64,000 nucleotides of DNA from Atrichornis clamosus (taxonomy: Eukaryota; Chordata; Aves; Passeriformes; Menuridae): NCBI GenBank assembly GCA_013400975.1, contig WBMZ01006338.1:101326-165325 (forward strand). Direction: 5' to 3'. The position numbers and the translations under genes were made by a program. Each line of letters opens with the position of its first letter. Position 1 is the first letter of the stretch. Below the pieces are notes generated by a model. The model was not told the DNA's origin. It saw only the letters and a program-made list of their open reading frames with translations, and did no database searches. Positions 48,840 to 62,200 of this stretch are shown piece by piece.

Positions 48840-50247
48840 TGCAAAAAGGTAAAGGGAATGCATAATGGGTAATAGACTGTAATGCCCCTGTAGACCATGG
48901 GAACTGAAAATGCTCCTTCATTGAGGGTGATCTATATCTGATCCCTGGCTATTTAGCCAGAGTTCTGAACAAAATGAGTTGTGTGGGTTTCTGTCTTTCC
49001 AGCAGAAAAGCTTGGCTTGGTTCAGTCTAGAGGGAGGAGAGATCAATTTAAGTAAACAAACAAAGGAAAGTACTTAGCTTGAAATAAGTAATGCAGCGTT
49101 CTTTAAATGAACACTCCAGCTTTCAGCCGATTCACCATCAAATACAGGAGTGCTGTCCTCACCGTGTGTAGCGGTGCTATAACGCAGAGGGCTTTCAGGT
49201 GCACAGCACTGGCTCGCTCGCCCCACCAAGTAGGGTGAGAGGTGTGGATAAAGCCATATGCTTTATACACAGAAATATGAGCTTTTAAGCACATTCCAGA
49301 GAACACAGTACTGATTGATGCTGTTTCCCATGAGATTGTCCTTTTATTTAAGGTTTTTTTTATTCTTCACCCTTTTCCCTCTCCTCTCCCTCAGTTCCCA
49401 TCTCTCCACTCCCTTTCTTTATTTATAACTTTATCTCTGTGGCCTTGCCCCATTTGGCTGGCAGGCAGGAGCAGCACTTCTGAGAGCCAGCCCAACTGCC
49501 AGGATAAATCATGGGGGCCTGAGCTGTGGGAGGATGTGGTGGAACCATCACAGTTGAGACCACCCCATACTGCAGCACCAGTGGCCCCAACTCATGTGCC
49601 TCTGAGCCGGATTAGGCTGCCAGGCTGTCCCAGTTTGTGGCATGGCATAGAAAAGCAATTCAAGGCCTTTTTCCAGAAAACAAAATGTAGCTACCTTTCT
49701 GCAAATCATTGTCATAGGCATAAATATCCAGTATATAGAGATTTACTCCTAGAAACAACAGCAATTTTTTTTTCCTAAATTCTTGGAACCAGGTTGTGAA
49801 ATGATGGAAGCATCTGTTCCATTTTTACTCTGCCAATTCACCATTAAGGCCTCTCATTGATTTATCTCTCTGATTGAAGGAGAGAATTACCTCAACAGGA
49901 GGAGTATCGAGTATTTTGCCTGCTGAGTAGGCAGGTCTTTGCTTCCCAGCTTCCCTGACTGTGCTGATCCAAGAAAGCGGGGCACCAGGATGCAAAAGAG
50001 CCTGCTGCCTTTGGCCACTGGCCAGGGACAGCTCAATTTACAGTTGCTGCTGAGATTTTGGGGCTCTGGAGGTTGGGTTTCTTTCCTCGAGTAGCTCCCG
50101 CTGCATCCACCGGAGCTTACAGAAACCAGCCAAGGCTGGAGCACATCTTCTGGTTAAAGATGCAGCGAATACATGACTTTCCAAGACTATAACATCTCTT
50201 CAGTGCTCTGGGAAACTCAACAATAAAGAGATACTTTTTTAAAAAAA

Positions 50248-50274
50248 TTATTTTATTTTATTTTATTTTATTTT
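50248..50274. repeat. (TTTTA)n pentanucleotide repeat
   Basis: Five to six units of ATTTT directly after an A-run. A typical slippage-prone microsatellite. Confidence 0.8.
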
Positions 50275-52003
50275 GATGTAGTTTTCTTGTACTTCCAGTT
50301 CCTAAGTTCAGGACCTGATTGATCATCAGTAACTGAAAAAGTTGATTGCATAGAAATAATGGCCATTTAAGGTTTGATCCATAAAGAAATTTCACCTGTT
50401 TGAGTACTTACTGGTAGGAGGGATGTACAGCCACAGATGTAGCAAGTTTCTGGGATACAGTGCGTACAACAGTGCCTCAAATTTGTAACATCTCCTCCAT
50501 TAAAAATAAGTGGAGAGAGCTGGCTGAAGCACAAGTTCTACATTGGTCTGTGTAAACACAAGGATTTCAGTGCAAACACTGTTGAAATCTTAGCAGGGAC
50601 ATGAACCAGATTTCAAACCTGGCCTTGACCTTAAAAACAGTGATGAAATATATTGAAACTCTGACCATTCATAAGCTTTGTACTTTATGCACTTCACTTT
50701 GAAACAATATACTTTTCTCCCCAAAGTTTACAGAGTGGTCTCCTGCATCCACAGGCTATCAGGGGTTAATCTTGACTCATACAGTATAGGGAATCTTGCA
50801 AATTTATGGGATATCTCCATGGCATATTACACTGTTGAATGCGAATTTGCCCGAAAATAACAAAATTTGCTAAAGAAAATACTATACTTGCCAGAGGCTG
50901 TATTAGAGAAGCCTGACGTTCTTTTCATTTGAAATTTAAGTTCACTGCCTCTTTCTGCTGCAGTTGCTTTCAAGCAGAAGAGAGAAATGTCTAATGGCTG
51001 CAGCAATTCCCCTGCGCATTTCCTCAGATGTATGTAAGAAAGAAAGCACAAGAAACAAAAATGTCAACCCAAGCAGAAGGCTTCTGTTACTTTTGTAAAG
51101 AGTTGAGTTTTTTAAATAGAAGGTGGTATTAGTACAGTGCGCAGAAAAGGCACTAGTACCCTGATAGAATTGCCTAAAAAGCTACATGTATGAGATTTTG
51201 AAGGCAGCATTTGCAATAGTATGGTATAGCAGAAAATCTGTGATACTAAGAGATGTTTGTTGCCCCATGTTGGAACCATATCCTCCACTTCTGTGACACA
51301 GACTGACCACTTTCAAAAAAAACCCAGAAAAGTCCACATGCTTGGAAGATGGGTAGTATATTTTTTTTATTGTTTAAGCACCTTTGTTTCTCATGCCCCA
51401 GAAAAATAAAACACAAACTGCTTGGAAATGTCAACCTATGAGAAGAGTTGTTAGGCTAGCGATAGGTTTGGAAACTTGATGAACCAATATGAGAGACACC
51501 AGTAGGAGAAATACCTGGGAGTATTTAATGATTTGGTAGTTCCGTTCATGTATGAATTATTCTTTAATTTAGATGTGGGATTTGTGTTGTAATATTTTCA
51601 CCATTTTGATTGAAGGGTGTGTACGCATATTACAGTTTATGTCCTTGGTGTGAGGGTTTTCCAGAGGACCCCTCCTTGCTGTGACCACAACTGCCCTCTT
51701 TGTGGCAGTGTCTTGTGGCTCCAGGACTTGCCTAGAGTTTGTGAGCTCTCAAGAGCTGATAAACACACCTCCACGATGTTGTGACATTAAGAGTAAGTCA
51801 AACTTTTCTGACACATTAAGACTAAGGAAATTTAACAGGAAAATAAACACCCTTGTGTTCCAGCTGGTCCTCAGATATCAAAGGGGCTGACAGCGGCTGG
51901 ACTTGGATTCTTGGTCATAGTCAACTCAGTGCTAAGCAGCAGAAAGACAGAGCCAATGCAGCACGCTAAATGCAGACATGTTCAGTGAGAACTACCACGA
52001 TAC

Positions 52004-52130
52004 CATTGTACCAGGTAGTACAATGCCACACAACACACTGTAAGTCTGGTCACACCCAGTGAACCCTCACGGCCAGAGTAAAAGTCTGGTGGCATTCAGT
52101 CACTCTCAAAGCCAGGTACAAAATAGTGTC
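52004..52130. other. Hairpin plus imperfect internal repeats, possible LTR-like or regulatory segment
   Basis: CATTGTAC-CAGGTA-GTACAATG at 52004-52025 is a perfect 8-bp stem. It is followed by two imperfect copies of a unit of about 35-40 bases, each starting AGTCTGGT and ending in GCCAG (about 52043-52120). The next 150 bases contain more CpG than the surrounding intron. Tandem short units with a small palindrome are common in LTR U3 regions, but no TG...CA ends or coding remnant were found. Confidence 0.35.
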
Positions 52131-53638
52131 GTGCCATGAGCAACAGAGGTGCAGGTTCTTGTTGGATTACTCATGATAAATACACTATCTGTGGAAGCAC
52201 ACATGAATAATTAAAATATGAATAATGCAGACAGCGACAAATGCGTTAAATTGCGAGACGAGTATACACATTAAAAGTGTAATGACAGACTTAAGCTAGC
52301 TTTCTGAACTTCCCAAAGAAGCACTCAGTGTAGCTGAGTCTTACTCAAGAGGTGTGCCTACGGGTGAGGAGATGTGTAGAGCCTGCTGACCATCCCAAAA
52401 TACATTCAGAAAACACAGCTAGGGAGAAAGTTGGAGAGGTGGCAGGTCGCATATGGCTCTCTTCTGCTACAAACAACTTTTGGGGTTTTCTCTTTCCACT
52501 TGTCTGACACGTCTCAACAGAATATTTCTGTGGAAAAGATTAAGTTTTGAACTGCATCCATAAACCTTGACGTGTCTGTTGCAGTGATACACAACGCTCT
52601 TGCAGGTATTGGTAGCTCTGACTCTCCCTTTCCCCATACTCATGGGCAGTGCTCATATACTGACCACTGTATGTGGTCATCTCACCGCTTATCCCAAAGC
52701 CTCCTGACAATGTCTACTACATTTTGCAAACAAACTCATTTTCCTCATGTATAGATGAGTTTGCCCTTGCCTATGCCATGCACCATCTGCTGTGAATGTC
52801 TGCATTTTCCACTCAAAAAGGTTGCATTGCAGCAATATTCAAGCTCAGACTTTGCTGCTAGCAGCAGTATTTGACAGCCACGACTGAACCCTGAGAGATC
52901 TCTGCATTCAACCCTCTCCCATTAACCCTGAACTCGTGCACAAAGCAACCCTGATGAATATGGGAGTTAGTCTCTCATGCAGAATAAGCAGGAGGAGATG
53001 AGGAGCCTCCAGGCTCTGGATCAGTTACAGGCCCCTTTTTGTTTGTATGTTTGTTTCTTTTATGAATGAAACATTTAGCCAATTGCGGTGACATAGAAAG
53101 CATCGATGCCAGTGAACAGTCACGTTGGTGGGTTACAATAGTAGCAGGTTTTAATCTCAAGGGAGCTTCTCTGGCCCACAGAGAAAACACAAGATCCAGC
53201 ACCATCTGAGAGAGTGACACTGTTTATGACTTACTAGAGAAAAATTCTCCTTTTTTGGAGAGGGTAAGAGGAGCCTAGCAATGCTTCTACTCCTCCCGAT
53301 TCTCATTCATTCCCTTCCCCAGGCACACACAGCTCGAGTTTTGCAAAACCGCCATGGTTCAGATACTGATGCCTGCTTCTCCAGCCGTGGGTGAGGTGGG
53401 ACCAAAGCAAAGTCCCCAAGTCAGCCGTGTTAATAAGGGAGAAAGGTGGCTGGATTGTAACCAGAATGACATCTGGTGCAGTGGAGCATGGAACTCAGCA
53501 ACCCTAGAAGCTCATACAGCAGCCCAACACCCAATAGTCTTCTTAGCCACTGCTGCTGCAATTTTAAAGGGGTTTGAGTTGGTGAAACTTGAATGAGCCT
53601 TCTCTAATAAATGCAGTTAAAGAAAAAGGATAGACAGT

Positions 53639-53668
53639 GATAAATATAAGCAAGATAAATACAAGCAA
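53639..53668. repeat. 15-bp tandem duplication
   Basis: GATAAATATAAGCAA is followed directly by GATAAATACAAGCAA, one mismatch. Confidence 0.75.
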
Positions 53669-53835
53669 GCTACTGCTCATTTTCAGAAAAATATGTGCTG
53701 AAAATACCATGAAATCACCAAATTTGCAGTAGGTCAGTCTGAAATTTCTGCTTAACGTTACTGTGTCACAACACTGTACTCTCATGTGCATACACAGAGT
53801 ATTAATTAACACAATTACAGTATCACTGAAATGGC

Positions 53836-53883
53836 CCCTCTGCCTTGCTGCATTTATCCCTCTGCCTTGCTGCATTTATCCCT
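53836..53883. repeat. Perfect 22-bp tandem duplication (2.2 copies)
   Basis: A 22-bp unit starting CCCTCTGCC and ending CATTTAT occupies 53836-53857 and is repeated exactly at 53858-53879, with four more matching bases after it. Complete identity suggests a recent event or a polymorphic site. Confidence 0.85.
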
Positions 53884-56006
53884 AATTTAGCTAGCCTGAC
53901 TTTGGTATGGCCACTGCTCTGAGTTCTGTGGAAAAATGATGAGAAGCAAGTATCACCAGGAGCTTCAAATGAAGTCCAGCGAAGGCTGATGTGAACTTGC
54001 CTCAGGGCTTTTCCTTTATACATCTGCCCTACACACTGCTGCAATTTTGCAGTTTACATCAGTATTGCCTCAATATTCCTTCCATTGTTAGAACATTTTA
54101 AAAGAATATAAAGCCACCTCTGATTGGCATCCTTCAGTGCATTACTGAATATTTAGGGGAGTTTTAATCTCTTCTGAAGAAGGAAAAAAGTATGTATTTC
54201 ATTTAGAACACAAGAGGTACTTAGAAGCAATTAATTTGCTGAGTAGAAGGATTTTGCAAGTGATTTTCTTACAATGTACTAAATGCTTGTTTATCTCTTT
54301 TTTTTTTAAACCAAAAAATTCCTCAGTGGAGGGACTTTTTGCCTGGAAGGTCTGAGTTTATCTTATGCAGCTTCCTGTTTGCTTTAGGCACAAGCCTAGA
54401 AGTATCTGCTAAAAAAATTCAAGAAAACACAATCCTGAAGTGTTGTAAATTCATGTACCAGCATGTCTGTCACAAAATAATCTGACTTGTACTGCTGTGA
54501 GCAATGCTGAACTAAAACATCAGAATGATCCCACAGGTACTATTTTGGGTGTGTGCTGGACCAGCAGTACTCAGTGTAGATGCTCTGACTGGCATTGCAA
54601 TAAAACTTATTTCCTGTGTCCCCAGGTTCTACGTCCTGGGCATGTGCTGGTACCATTGAGCACTGCTAGCAGGGACAGCCTGTCTGATTGGTGCTGTATG
54701 AGGGTTTTTTAACATGTAGCAGTACAAAAGCTGGCAGCAGGAATTTGGGGATGGACGTGTCTTTTTTTGATCCTCTTGGCCCTGTTTCACCCCTTCTGCT
54801 AGTCTATCAATTTACTGCCTCCTCAGCCCCTTAGGTGAGCTGCAGATGTGCAGCTGCTGAAGGTAATGCAAGTGGAAATTGCCTTTGTGGTTTGGTAGTA
54901 GTCTTGGTCCTTCAGTTCCTCTTCCATCAGGCAACAACAACTGCCATTGTGCTAGTTCAGGCACCTATTTCACAACCCTCCATCCATGACCACAACCCTA
55001 TATTGTTTGCAGCAGAAGGACGCAATACAGTAGATGGCCTAGACGTACTAAGACCTTCTCTTGTGGACTGATAACCTTGCCAGAACTTCCTGTGGTTTTC
55101 CGCAGAGTACGGAGGAGCCTTTTGTTTTCCTTTCGGAGGCCGGCTTTCAACACAGCTGTACTGATTGCAACTGTTTGTTTTTGCAATTGCTTCTGGGAGT
55201 CAGTGGAGTTAGAGTTTCTTTGATGGTTGACTTCCTGCTTGGACGCTGTCCCCCCGCTTGGAGCAGACATTCCAGCCCTGCTCCTAGAGCCTGTTGCCAC
55301 TGAGCACTCGAGGCAGTGTGCTATGCAGGTGTGGTTGGTGATGGTGTGGGATCAGACAGAGGGGATTAGACAGCTACAAGGGCCATCAGACAACACACAA
55401 CAAATTAGGCTTGCTTTTTGGGAGTTTTGCAGTCTCAGGCATTCCAGGTGAGAAGCAGATATTTTCACAGGTACCTTCTGTCTCTGGCAGCCATTAATGT
55501 GATCTGCATTGTACGTAACTACCTGCCACATCTGATTGAACTGTTACCAGTGGTTATTTTAAAAAGCAGTGTTCTGTGTGTTCTGTCCTGCTGTACATTT
55601 TTACCAGATCATATTGGTTCATATCTTAGAGAATTGTTTTAACTGTCTTTTGTATTTTGAAAACTTCTAGATTGTTTCATTTTCAGCTGGCAAAGATTTT
55701 ACATTGAATGCCATTTAAATCCCTTATCCCTCGAAGACTGAAGTGTCTGGCGAGCAGAGACTGCTAAAAGGAAAGAGTTTTCAAGTTCTTGCCCCATAGA
55801 AGCAGAATGTTCACTGACAGGTCTCTGGGGAGGCCCTGCATGAGCACAGCCAGGAGCTCTGCCCTGGCAGCAGCTTCCCTTCTCTGTGTCACTGTGAGAG
55901 GCAAGTTGGCTTTGTCCTTAGGCTGCAGACAGGTGACAGAAGAAAATGATTACTGTCATCTTTGACAGTCTCATTAGAGAGGCCAAGAGTTCAGTGGGCA
56001 AAGAGA

Positions 56007-56024
56007 CTCATGCTCATGCTCATG
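56007..56024. repeat. (CTCATG)3 hexamer repeat
   Basis: Three exact copies in tandem. Confidence 0.7.
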
Positions 56025-57895
56025 CCCTGCAGCAGAAACAAAGCTGGGCAGGACAAAGCTGAGCTGCAGGCAAGGCATGCTACGGAGAAAGCAGCAATGT
56101 TAACACCTCTGCCTTCCTTGCATGATAGATAGGGGCTGGCTTTAAATGACCTTTGTCTGGCACTTCTCATGAACACCCCTGAAAGACATGAAGGTGGCTG
56201 GGAGTCAGCCCAGTTTGAACACAGACAGTTATTTCAGTTTTCTGCTGCTATTCAATTGCTTTTTCATGAGAGGGTGGGAGTAGGTGAGCTGAAAGGGAAG
56301 ACTTAGTGCCTTTTTTTTCCTTCATCATTGTTGTTCCTTTTTATATATAGCCAAAATCTACAGTCTTTTAAAGGGACACTAGAGCAAATTGCCAGAGGCC
56401 AAAGGAGTCACATCCTCAGAAATATGCAGACTGAGCAACCTTCAAAATAGTATGATAGTGCTCTTTTTAGTGGTTTCACAGGCTATTTATATAGCAGTCT
56501 CTAAGCCAAGTGACCGAGGATGTGGCGCTAACACAGTGCAAGCACTATCTTTGGGTGCTTTTAGGTGCCATACTTTTCTCAGCAGGGGTTAAATTTAGAA
56601 AGGGAGAGCAGACTGCCAGAGGTAGAGGACTGTTCCTGTAAGCCAATGGAAACACAAGGATCAGTTCTCTATGCCAAATCAAGCTCACATCTCCAACAAA
56701 TGCAGTGATTTTGGGGAAGCTTAGTCATAGGGAGAAGACACATCACTAGTCTAACCCAGAAGCAGTTTTAATGTCTAAGCCTCTAAGTTCATGAGATTGG
56801 GGTGCCCTCATTTGTAGTCATGAGCACGTAGCTGCATTTCCAGGGTTTTACACACATATCTACTGCTGAAAGAAAGAGCTAGCTTAAGATGCACCTCTTT
56901 TTTCCCCAGATAATGCACAATCTGGCGACATGATTCTTGATGATATGAGCTGAAATAGAGGCTAAATTTTATTAGTGTTCTCTTCTGTATTAGCCTGAAA
57001 GCTTTAAATCAATATAGATTCTGTAATGGTAAATAAAAAAGAGGAAATTACAGAGAAGCTACCCCTGGAATCCATCAGCAGCAATGAAACATTTCCAGTC
57101 CTGTTTACTGGATTTCCCATTTGAAGTTTGGGAAATACTGCTGTTACCACAGTAAAATTATATGCTGCAGGACAGCAAGCACCCTTCTGTGGGGAATCCA
57201 CAGGCATCTGTGCGAGCCAGGAGGTATCTGCATCCCTTTAAACAATGTCTCATCTTCAGTGTGGAATACAGACTAAAACCTATATTTTCTGCCCGAGATG
57301 CTAGCCACATCTAGATAGTTTAAAACAAGTACATATAGAATGACGTTCCACAACCTGGAATTTACCTTTTGGTAATCTATAAGCATATACTTTCCACAAT
57401 CAAAACGTGGGTGGTTTTTCCTCGTGCTTCTCTTGTAAAGTGCAATTGCCACACCTGTCTGCTATCCCTCTGTTTCAGCACTGACATTTGTAGGTGCCTC
57501 CCTGCTAGTCTGATAGCCTGAGTAGTGTCTGTATGACCTTGACACTACCGGGGTGGTGAAGTGTGCACCAACTCAGTATGCCACTGTTCATGTGCAGTCT
57601 GCCACAAGCTGCTTCTGCTTTAAGGCAGTAGTTTGATTTGTTAGCATTCAGGTGAGGAGCAGAAAGTCTCTTCTAACTTGTCTTTACTGACTTGTCCAAA
57701 GACAGGCAAATTGTTCCAAGAAGATTTATCCTGGAGTGACATTCCCTTATCCATAGGGGCTTTTCCCCTGTTGTGCACTTCACTTTGGAGCTCGTGCTCT
57801 TCATTATCCTAGAGAGGCACAGCTGTCACAGTGGATTCTGCTTCTTAAAACTCTTTTGTGTGACTGGTCTTAATGAAGTTCTATCAAAGGCTGTC

Positions 57896-57929
57896 TACCT
57901 GATTATAGCCAGATAGCTATTATCAGGTA
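57896..57929. repeat. Short hairpin, 14-bp arms with one mismatch
   Basis: TACCTGATTATAGC, a six-base CAGATA loop, then GCTATTATCAGGTA. Compact stem-loop in the intron; too short for a miRNA precursor. No transposon termini are seen. Confidence 0.6.
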
Positions 57930-58849
57930 AATGTTAGTATGGCTGTGCAAATTAAAAGCACAAACAGTTCTCATGCAGTTGAGGTAGAGTTGGTATATAA
58001 TATAATTTTCATTATCTCTACCCGTTGGTAACACTTTCTCCTACACACAGTCTGGTATTAGCATGGGAGAAATAAATTTTATTCCCATTCAGGAAACAGA
58101 GAGAGGCTAATATTTTTCTTCTAATATTATTAGTTTAATCTTATGTAAGAATCAAGACAGTAATTTACATATTAAATTACATCCACCCAAGCTGCATTTG
58201 GAATCTTGTGTTGCCACTGGAGCTTATCCAAACATAATACCAGTAACATTTAATGTCCTTAACAACAAAGGAAAATAAAATTAAACAATCTCACGTAACA
58301 AAGTTGTTTGAAATCTGCTAAACAAACTGTGTTGTTTGAGTGTAGCAATGTGACCATGCCTGGGAAAGTACCAAGTACTCCAGGGCGTATATGGATTTCT
58401 CTAGGAAAAGTGAGCAGGACAGGGGTTTTTTCCAATGGCCTTGAAGTATTTTTCTGTGATTGGAAACTGCAGCTACCAGAGAAGCAGTGAAGCACCCAGG
58501 TCCCTAACATGCTAAACTCACCTCTCAGAAGCAGGCAGAGGAGAGCCCAGTCTGTGAGCCCTGCTTGTAGGGTGCCAGCTGTCCTGCTCCAGCCTCAGAT
58601 GACCTCTTATGGTGAGCATTCACTTCTGCGTAGGTATGCTCACGTTTCATCAGACCTCCAGCTGCCCCACATCCAGGATATGAATGCCTCACTCAGACCC
58701 CTCTTCCTGTTCAGGGAGGGATCCGTCCTCTACCTGAAGTCCCAAGTCACGATCATGAGTAATCAAGGCCCCTGAAGAGCATCCCGGCTGAGATTGGACT
58801 AGGGGTGAAAACGGGTTGCCAGGTATGGGCTGAAGGTAGTTTCTAGGAT

Positions 58850-59279
58850 CTTTTGGAGCAGATCCAGAGGAGCTCCACAAAAATTATCAGAAGGCTGAAG
58901 CAGAGGCTGAGAACATTGGGGTTGTTCAGCCTAGAGAAGAGAAGGCTCTGAGAAGAACTTACAGCACCTCTCAGTACAAGAAAGCTAGAGAGGGACTTTT
59001 TTACAACGGCATGGAGTGATAGGACAAGAGGGAATTGCTTTAAGTGGAAAAAGAGTAGATTTAGATTAGAAATTAGGAAGAAAATCTTTACTATGAAGGT
59101 CATGAGGCACTGAAACAGTTTACCCACAGAAGTTGTGGCTGCCTTATCCCTGGAAGTTTTCAAGGATAGGGCCCTGAGCAGCCTGATCAAGTGGGTGTTA
59201 TCTCTTCTCATGGCAGGGAGATTAGAACTAGATGATGTTTAAAGTCCCTTCCAACCTAATCTTTCTAGGATTCTATGAT
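58850..59279 (+). mobile_element. CR1 LINE 3' end, plus strand (copy 3)
   Basis: The copy begins in the last part of ORF2 (matching the antisense sense-text of copies 1 and 2: GTTCAGCCTAGAGAAGAGAAGG), runs through the 3'UTR (CCCTTCCAACCTAATC) and ends with the terminal octamer, ATTCTATGATA, at 59279. It is about 430 bases long, so severely 5'-truncated, as most CR1 copies are. It lies in sense with LPAR1. The minus frame at 58843-59211 is its antisense shadow. Confidence 0.93.
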
Positions 59280-62200
59280 ACTTGCTTCTAGTTTTTCCCC
59301 AGATATCTCTTGCCTGCTTTTCTTTGTCTTGTGTCACCATGACAGAGGCAGACCAGTACCAGGAGCCCCTTATCATCTGGGTTTATGTGTTCCTTTTCCA
59401 GCCAAGCTACCAGCACTGATTTGGACTGTAGGAGTATTTGTGTTCAAGTTAGAGCATAAAGGCTTGTCTAGAACACCCGAAAGCTGAAAAAGAATTTTCA
59501 AAACCAAAAATTTCCTCTGTGTGTCAGGTTTTTTGGCAACAGAGAAACTCCACAGGGACTACTGTTTGTCTTTACACAGAGATAAATAATCAGATTGCTT
59601 TGGCAACAGCCAAGCTTTTATTCAGAGATTAGCTTCACATATCTTTATGAATTTAGAAATCAGTTGGAATGCTGACCACTGGTGTTTAATGACTTCCTGT
59701 TTTTGTCTAAAATGCTTTCTATAGATAAAAGGCTTAGTTTCTCCCTTTGCAGAGGGGCAGTGCTCCATCTCTCTCCTGCAGTCACTACATCAGGAACAAA
59801 TCCCATTTTTCTTTATTTGAGGGGTTCAAATGGATGCAGATAAATTGCCATGGGATTAAGCTTTTCTTTTATTTTTGGAATGTGTTTCGCACATGCTGCT
59901 TTGCAACGTGTTTTTTAAAACCATTGCAAGTACGTCCTAAAAGAGGACTATTCAAACACCTTTGATTTGCAGGTGTCAGTTGAAAAACAGTTCTGGTCTC
60001 CTCCATTTGCATTAGCACTTGAGTTCTCCTTCAGACATGTCAGCCATGGAATACTTGAGGGCAGCTGAATCAGCTGCCCGGAGACCAATAAACTCCTTTG
60101 CGAGACTGTGAGCATCAGGCAGGAAATTACATCAAGTGTTAACCTGGGCTAGAGTTTGATGAGCACCCATGAAATAAGCAGGTCAGTTCAGGTGGCTTGC
60201 TACTGCCCAGTCTCATTTTCTCTTCAGTTTGTTTTATTTTTGTTATCAGACCTCCCCAGGTTTTTCTGTCTGTTTGCTGTTTCAAACTTCAAAAGCCTCA
60301 GATGCCACAGGGATTCGCAAGTGCTTGGAGACCCATGTGGTATTGGAAACATCCACTGCTGGTGCCAGGCCCTGTGTAAAGGCCACCTAGTGGTGTCCAG
60401 GTAGGAAGACACAGAGCAGATAGGATCTCCAGAAGGAAAGCCAGGAGTCCAAGCATCAGCGTACCCTGCCTCCAGCACGTGGCAGCAAGCACTCAGGGCA
60501 GTAACCACAAAGTGCTGCAGAGAGCGAGCTCACAAAGACTCACACTTATGAGTCCTACTGAGAGAAAGCTGCTTTTCATCAGCTGTGCTCTGGACTTGCA
60601 AACTGAAGCAGGAAGAGAGGATGGAAGGTGTTGGCCCATCCTGACATAGGGTATGGCTGTAGATGCAGTCCCACTGACCACGGGTGTCTTCGTCCATCTC
60701 CGTGCTCAGAGACGATGGTCATGCAGCTAGTTGTGCCAATGGAGTTGTTGGGTAATGGTGGTTTTCAGCTCCCTGTGAAACACCATGATAGGTCAGGTGT
60801 TTCTTCAACTGGCCCTATATGTAGCAGGTGTAGATGCCAAAGTGTCTAGTTTAAAAGAAAGGCTTTGATCTAAAGACTTCACCAAGGAATTTGTGTGTGT
60901 ATCAGTGCTACAGTGGTAAATGGTCAGGAGCAATGTGGTGATGTGAGCAATGGAAGAGAACAGGTAGAGCAGAGTCCAGCCTGTAGCAAAGGAGTCTTGG
61001 TGCCAGCAGAAGTGTTGTTGGTGGTCAAGACTGTGTCTCCATTTAGGAAGAGCTTCTTACTTTATTTTTTCTGAAATTAAAGAAGGTGATGAGAACTGGA
61101 CAGATGAAAAGACGCAGGTGAAATACTAAATACTAAGGTCCAGAATGAGGTGATGCTAACACTTTGCACTCTTTGTGGTCAAGGCTTGCTGCTCCTCCCA
61201 GCCCAGCCAGAGCACAGGCAAAGCCCCAAGACTGCCTGCATGTTAAGTCATTAACATGTTTTAAACCAGATAAATGTCTGAAGATGGAAGCATCCAGGTT
61301 CTTCATAGAGGGGCTGATTTGTTGACAAACATAGTCATGCCTTAAACACAAAAAAAAAAATCTGTGCACAGGAGTTCAAAGGTGAAGACAGATGTTTGAA
61401 GCAGACACATTCTGTATTCCTGCTGAGAAGAGAAAATATATGTTTGAGCAAGACATGATTTCTCTGTTGCTACACAATCCAGCCATTATTTTGTGCAAAG
61501 TCTGGCCAAACTCGACAGCTCAAATTCCCAGAACAGGATTCAGGAAGAGATTGGATTGTGCATGTGCAAGTAGCTGTGGAGAAAGTAGGAAATTGGGGAT
61601 CGGATGCAATACTAGCAGAACCAGTTTCTTTTAAAATCCCTTTACAAACCGTGGATACAGTAGACTGGAAAATCTCACAAACCTGTCAGCTGTTCATGTA
61701 GAGTTCAGGTATTTGGTAAAGCTGAGGTCAGTACTTTATCTATATCCTGCACATTAAGAGCTGCTCAACTCATGGGAGACTAGAACAGGGATCCCTGGGG
61801 ATGGGGCACATATAGTGTTATGAAAGACAATATGCCCACTAGTTGTTTATTTTCGTCTGTGTGCTCATGTCCCCTTGCTTCGAATCATCCTAGAGAAGTA
61901 CATGTAACATATGTACAACACATGTTGTATGAATATGAATGTAGATTTTATTTACCTCTGCTTTGTTTCTCATTTCCTGTTTTACCCTGCTATGTCCTCT
62001 CTTTTTCTGGAGGTATCCCCTCTTTCTTTCATACATAGTCCTACCAGAGAAATGTTTGGCATGAAATCCAAAGGCACCCATAATGTTAAAGTCTCTCAGA
62101 TGCATGTCAGAGAAGGCAGCATTTTGCATTCAAGCAAAAACTGCAAAAGGAGTGTCCTGTGAATCTCTCATTCATTCAGAATTCATACAGCTTCCTTAAA

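Larger units (their letters stand above)
35315..58849 (+). other. LPAR1: LPAR1 intron after the main exon (continues beyond the window)
   Basis: Starts GTAAGT. Scanning for the expected final coding exon (TM6 CWTPG, TM7 NPIIYSYRD and the Ser/Thr-rich tail) found nothing between here and the end of the window. The interval holds small repeats, palindromes and one pair of diverged direct repeats, listed separately. Otherwise it is ordinary AT-rich DNA with short chance frames. Confidence 0.75.

Noticed and set aside
58843..59211. 122-codon minus-strand frame
   Set aside because: Antisense of CR1 copy 3.
60290..60700. GC-richer patch with several overlapping frames
   Set aside because: No consistent splice sites or protein similarity; best treated as intron.
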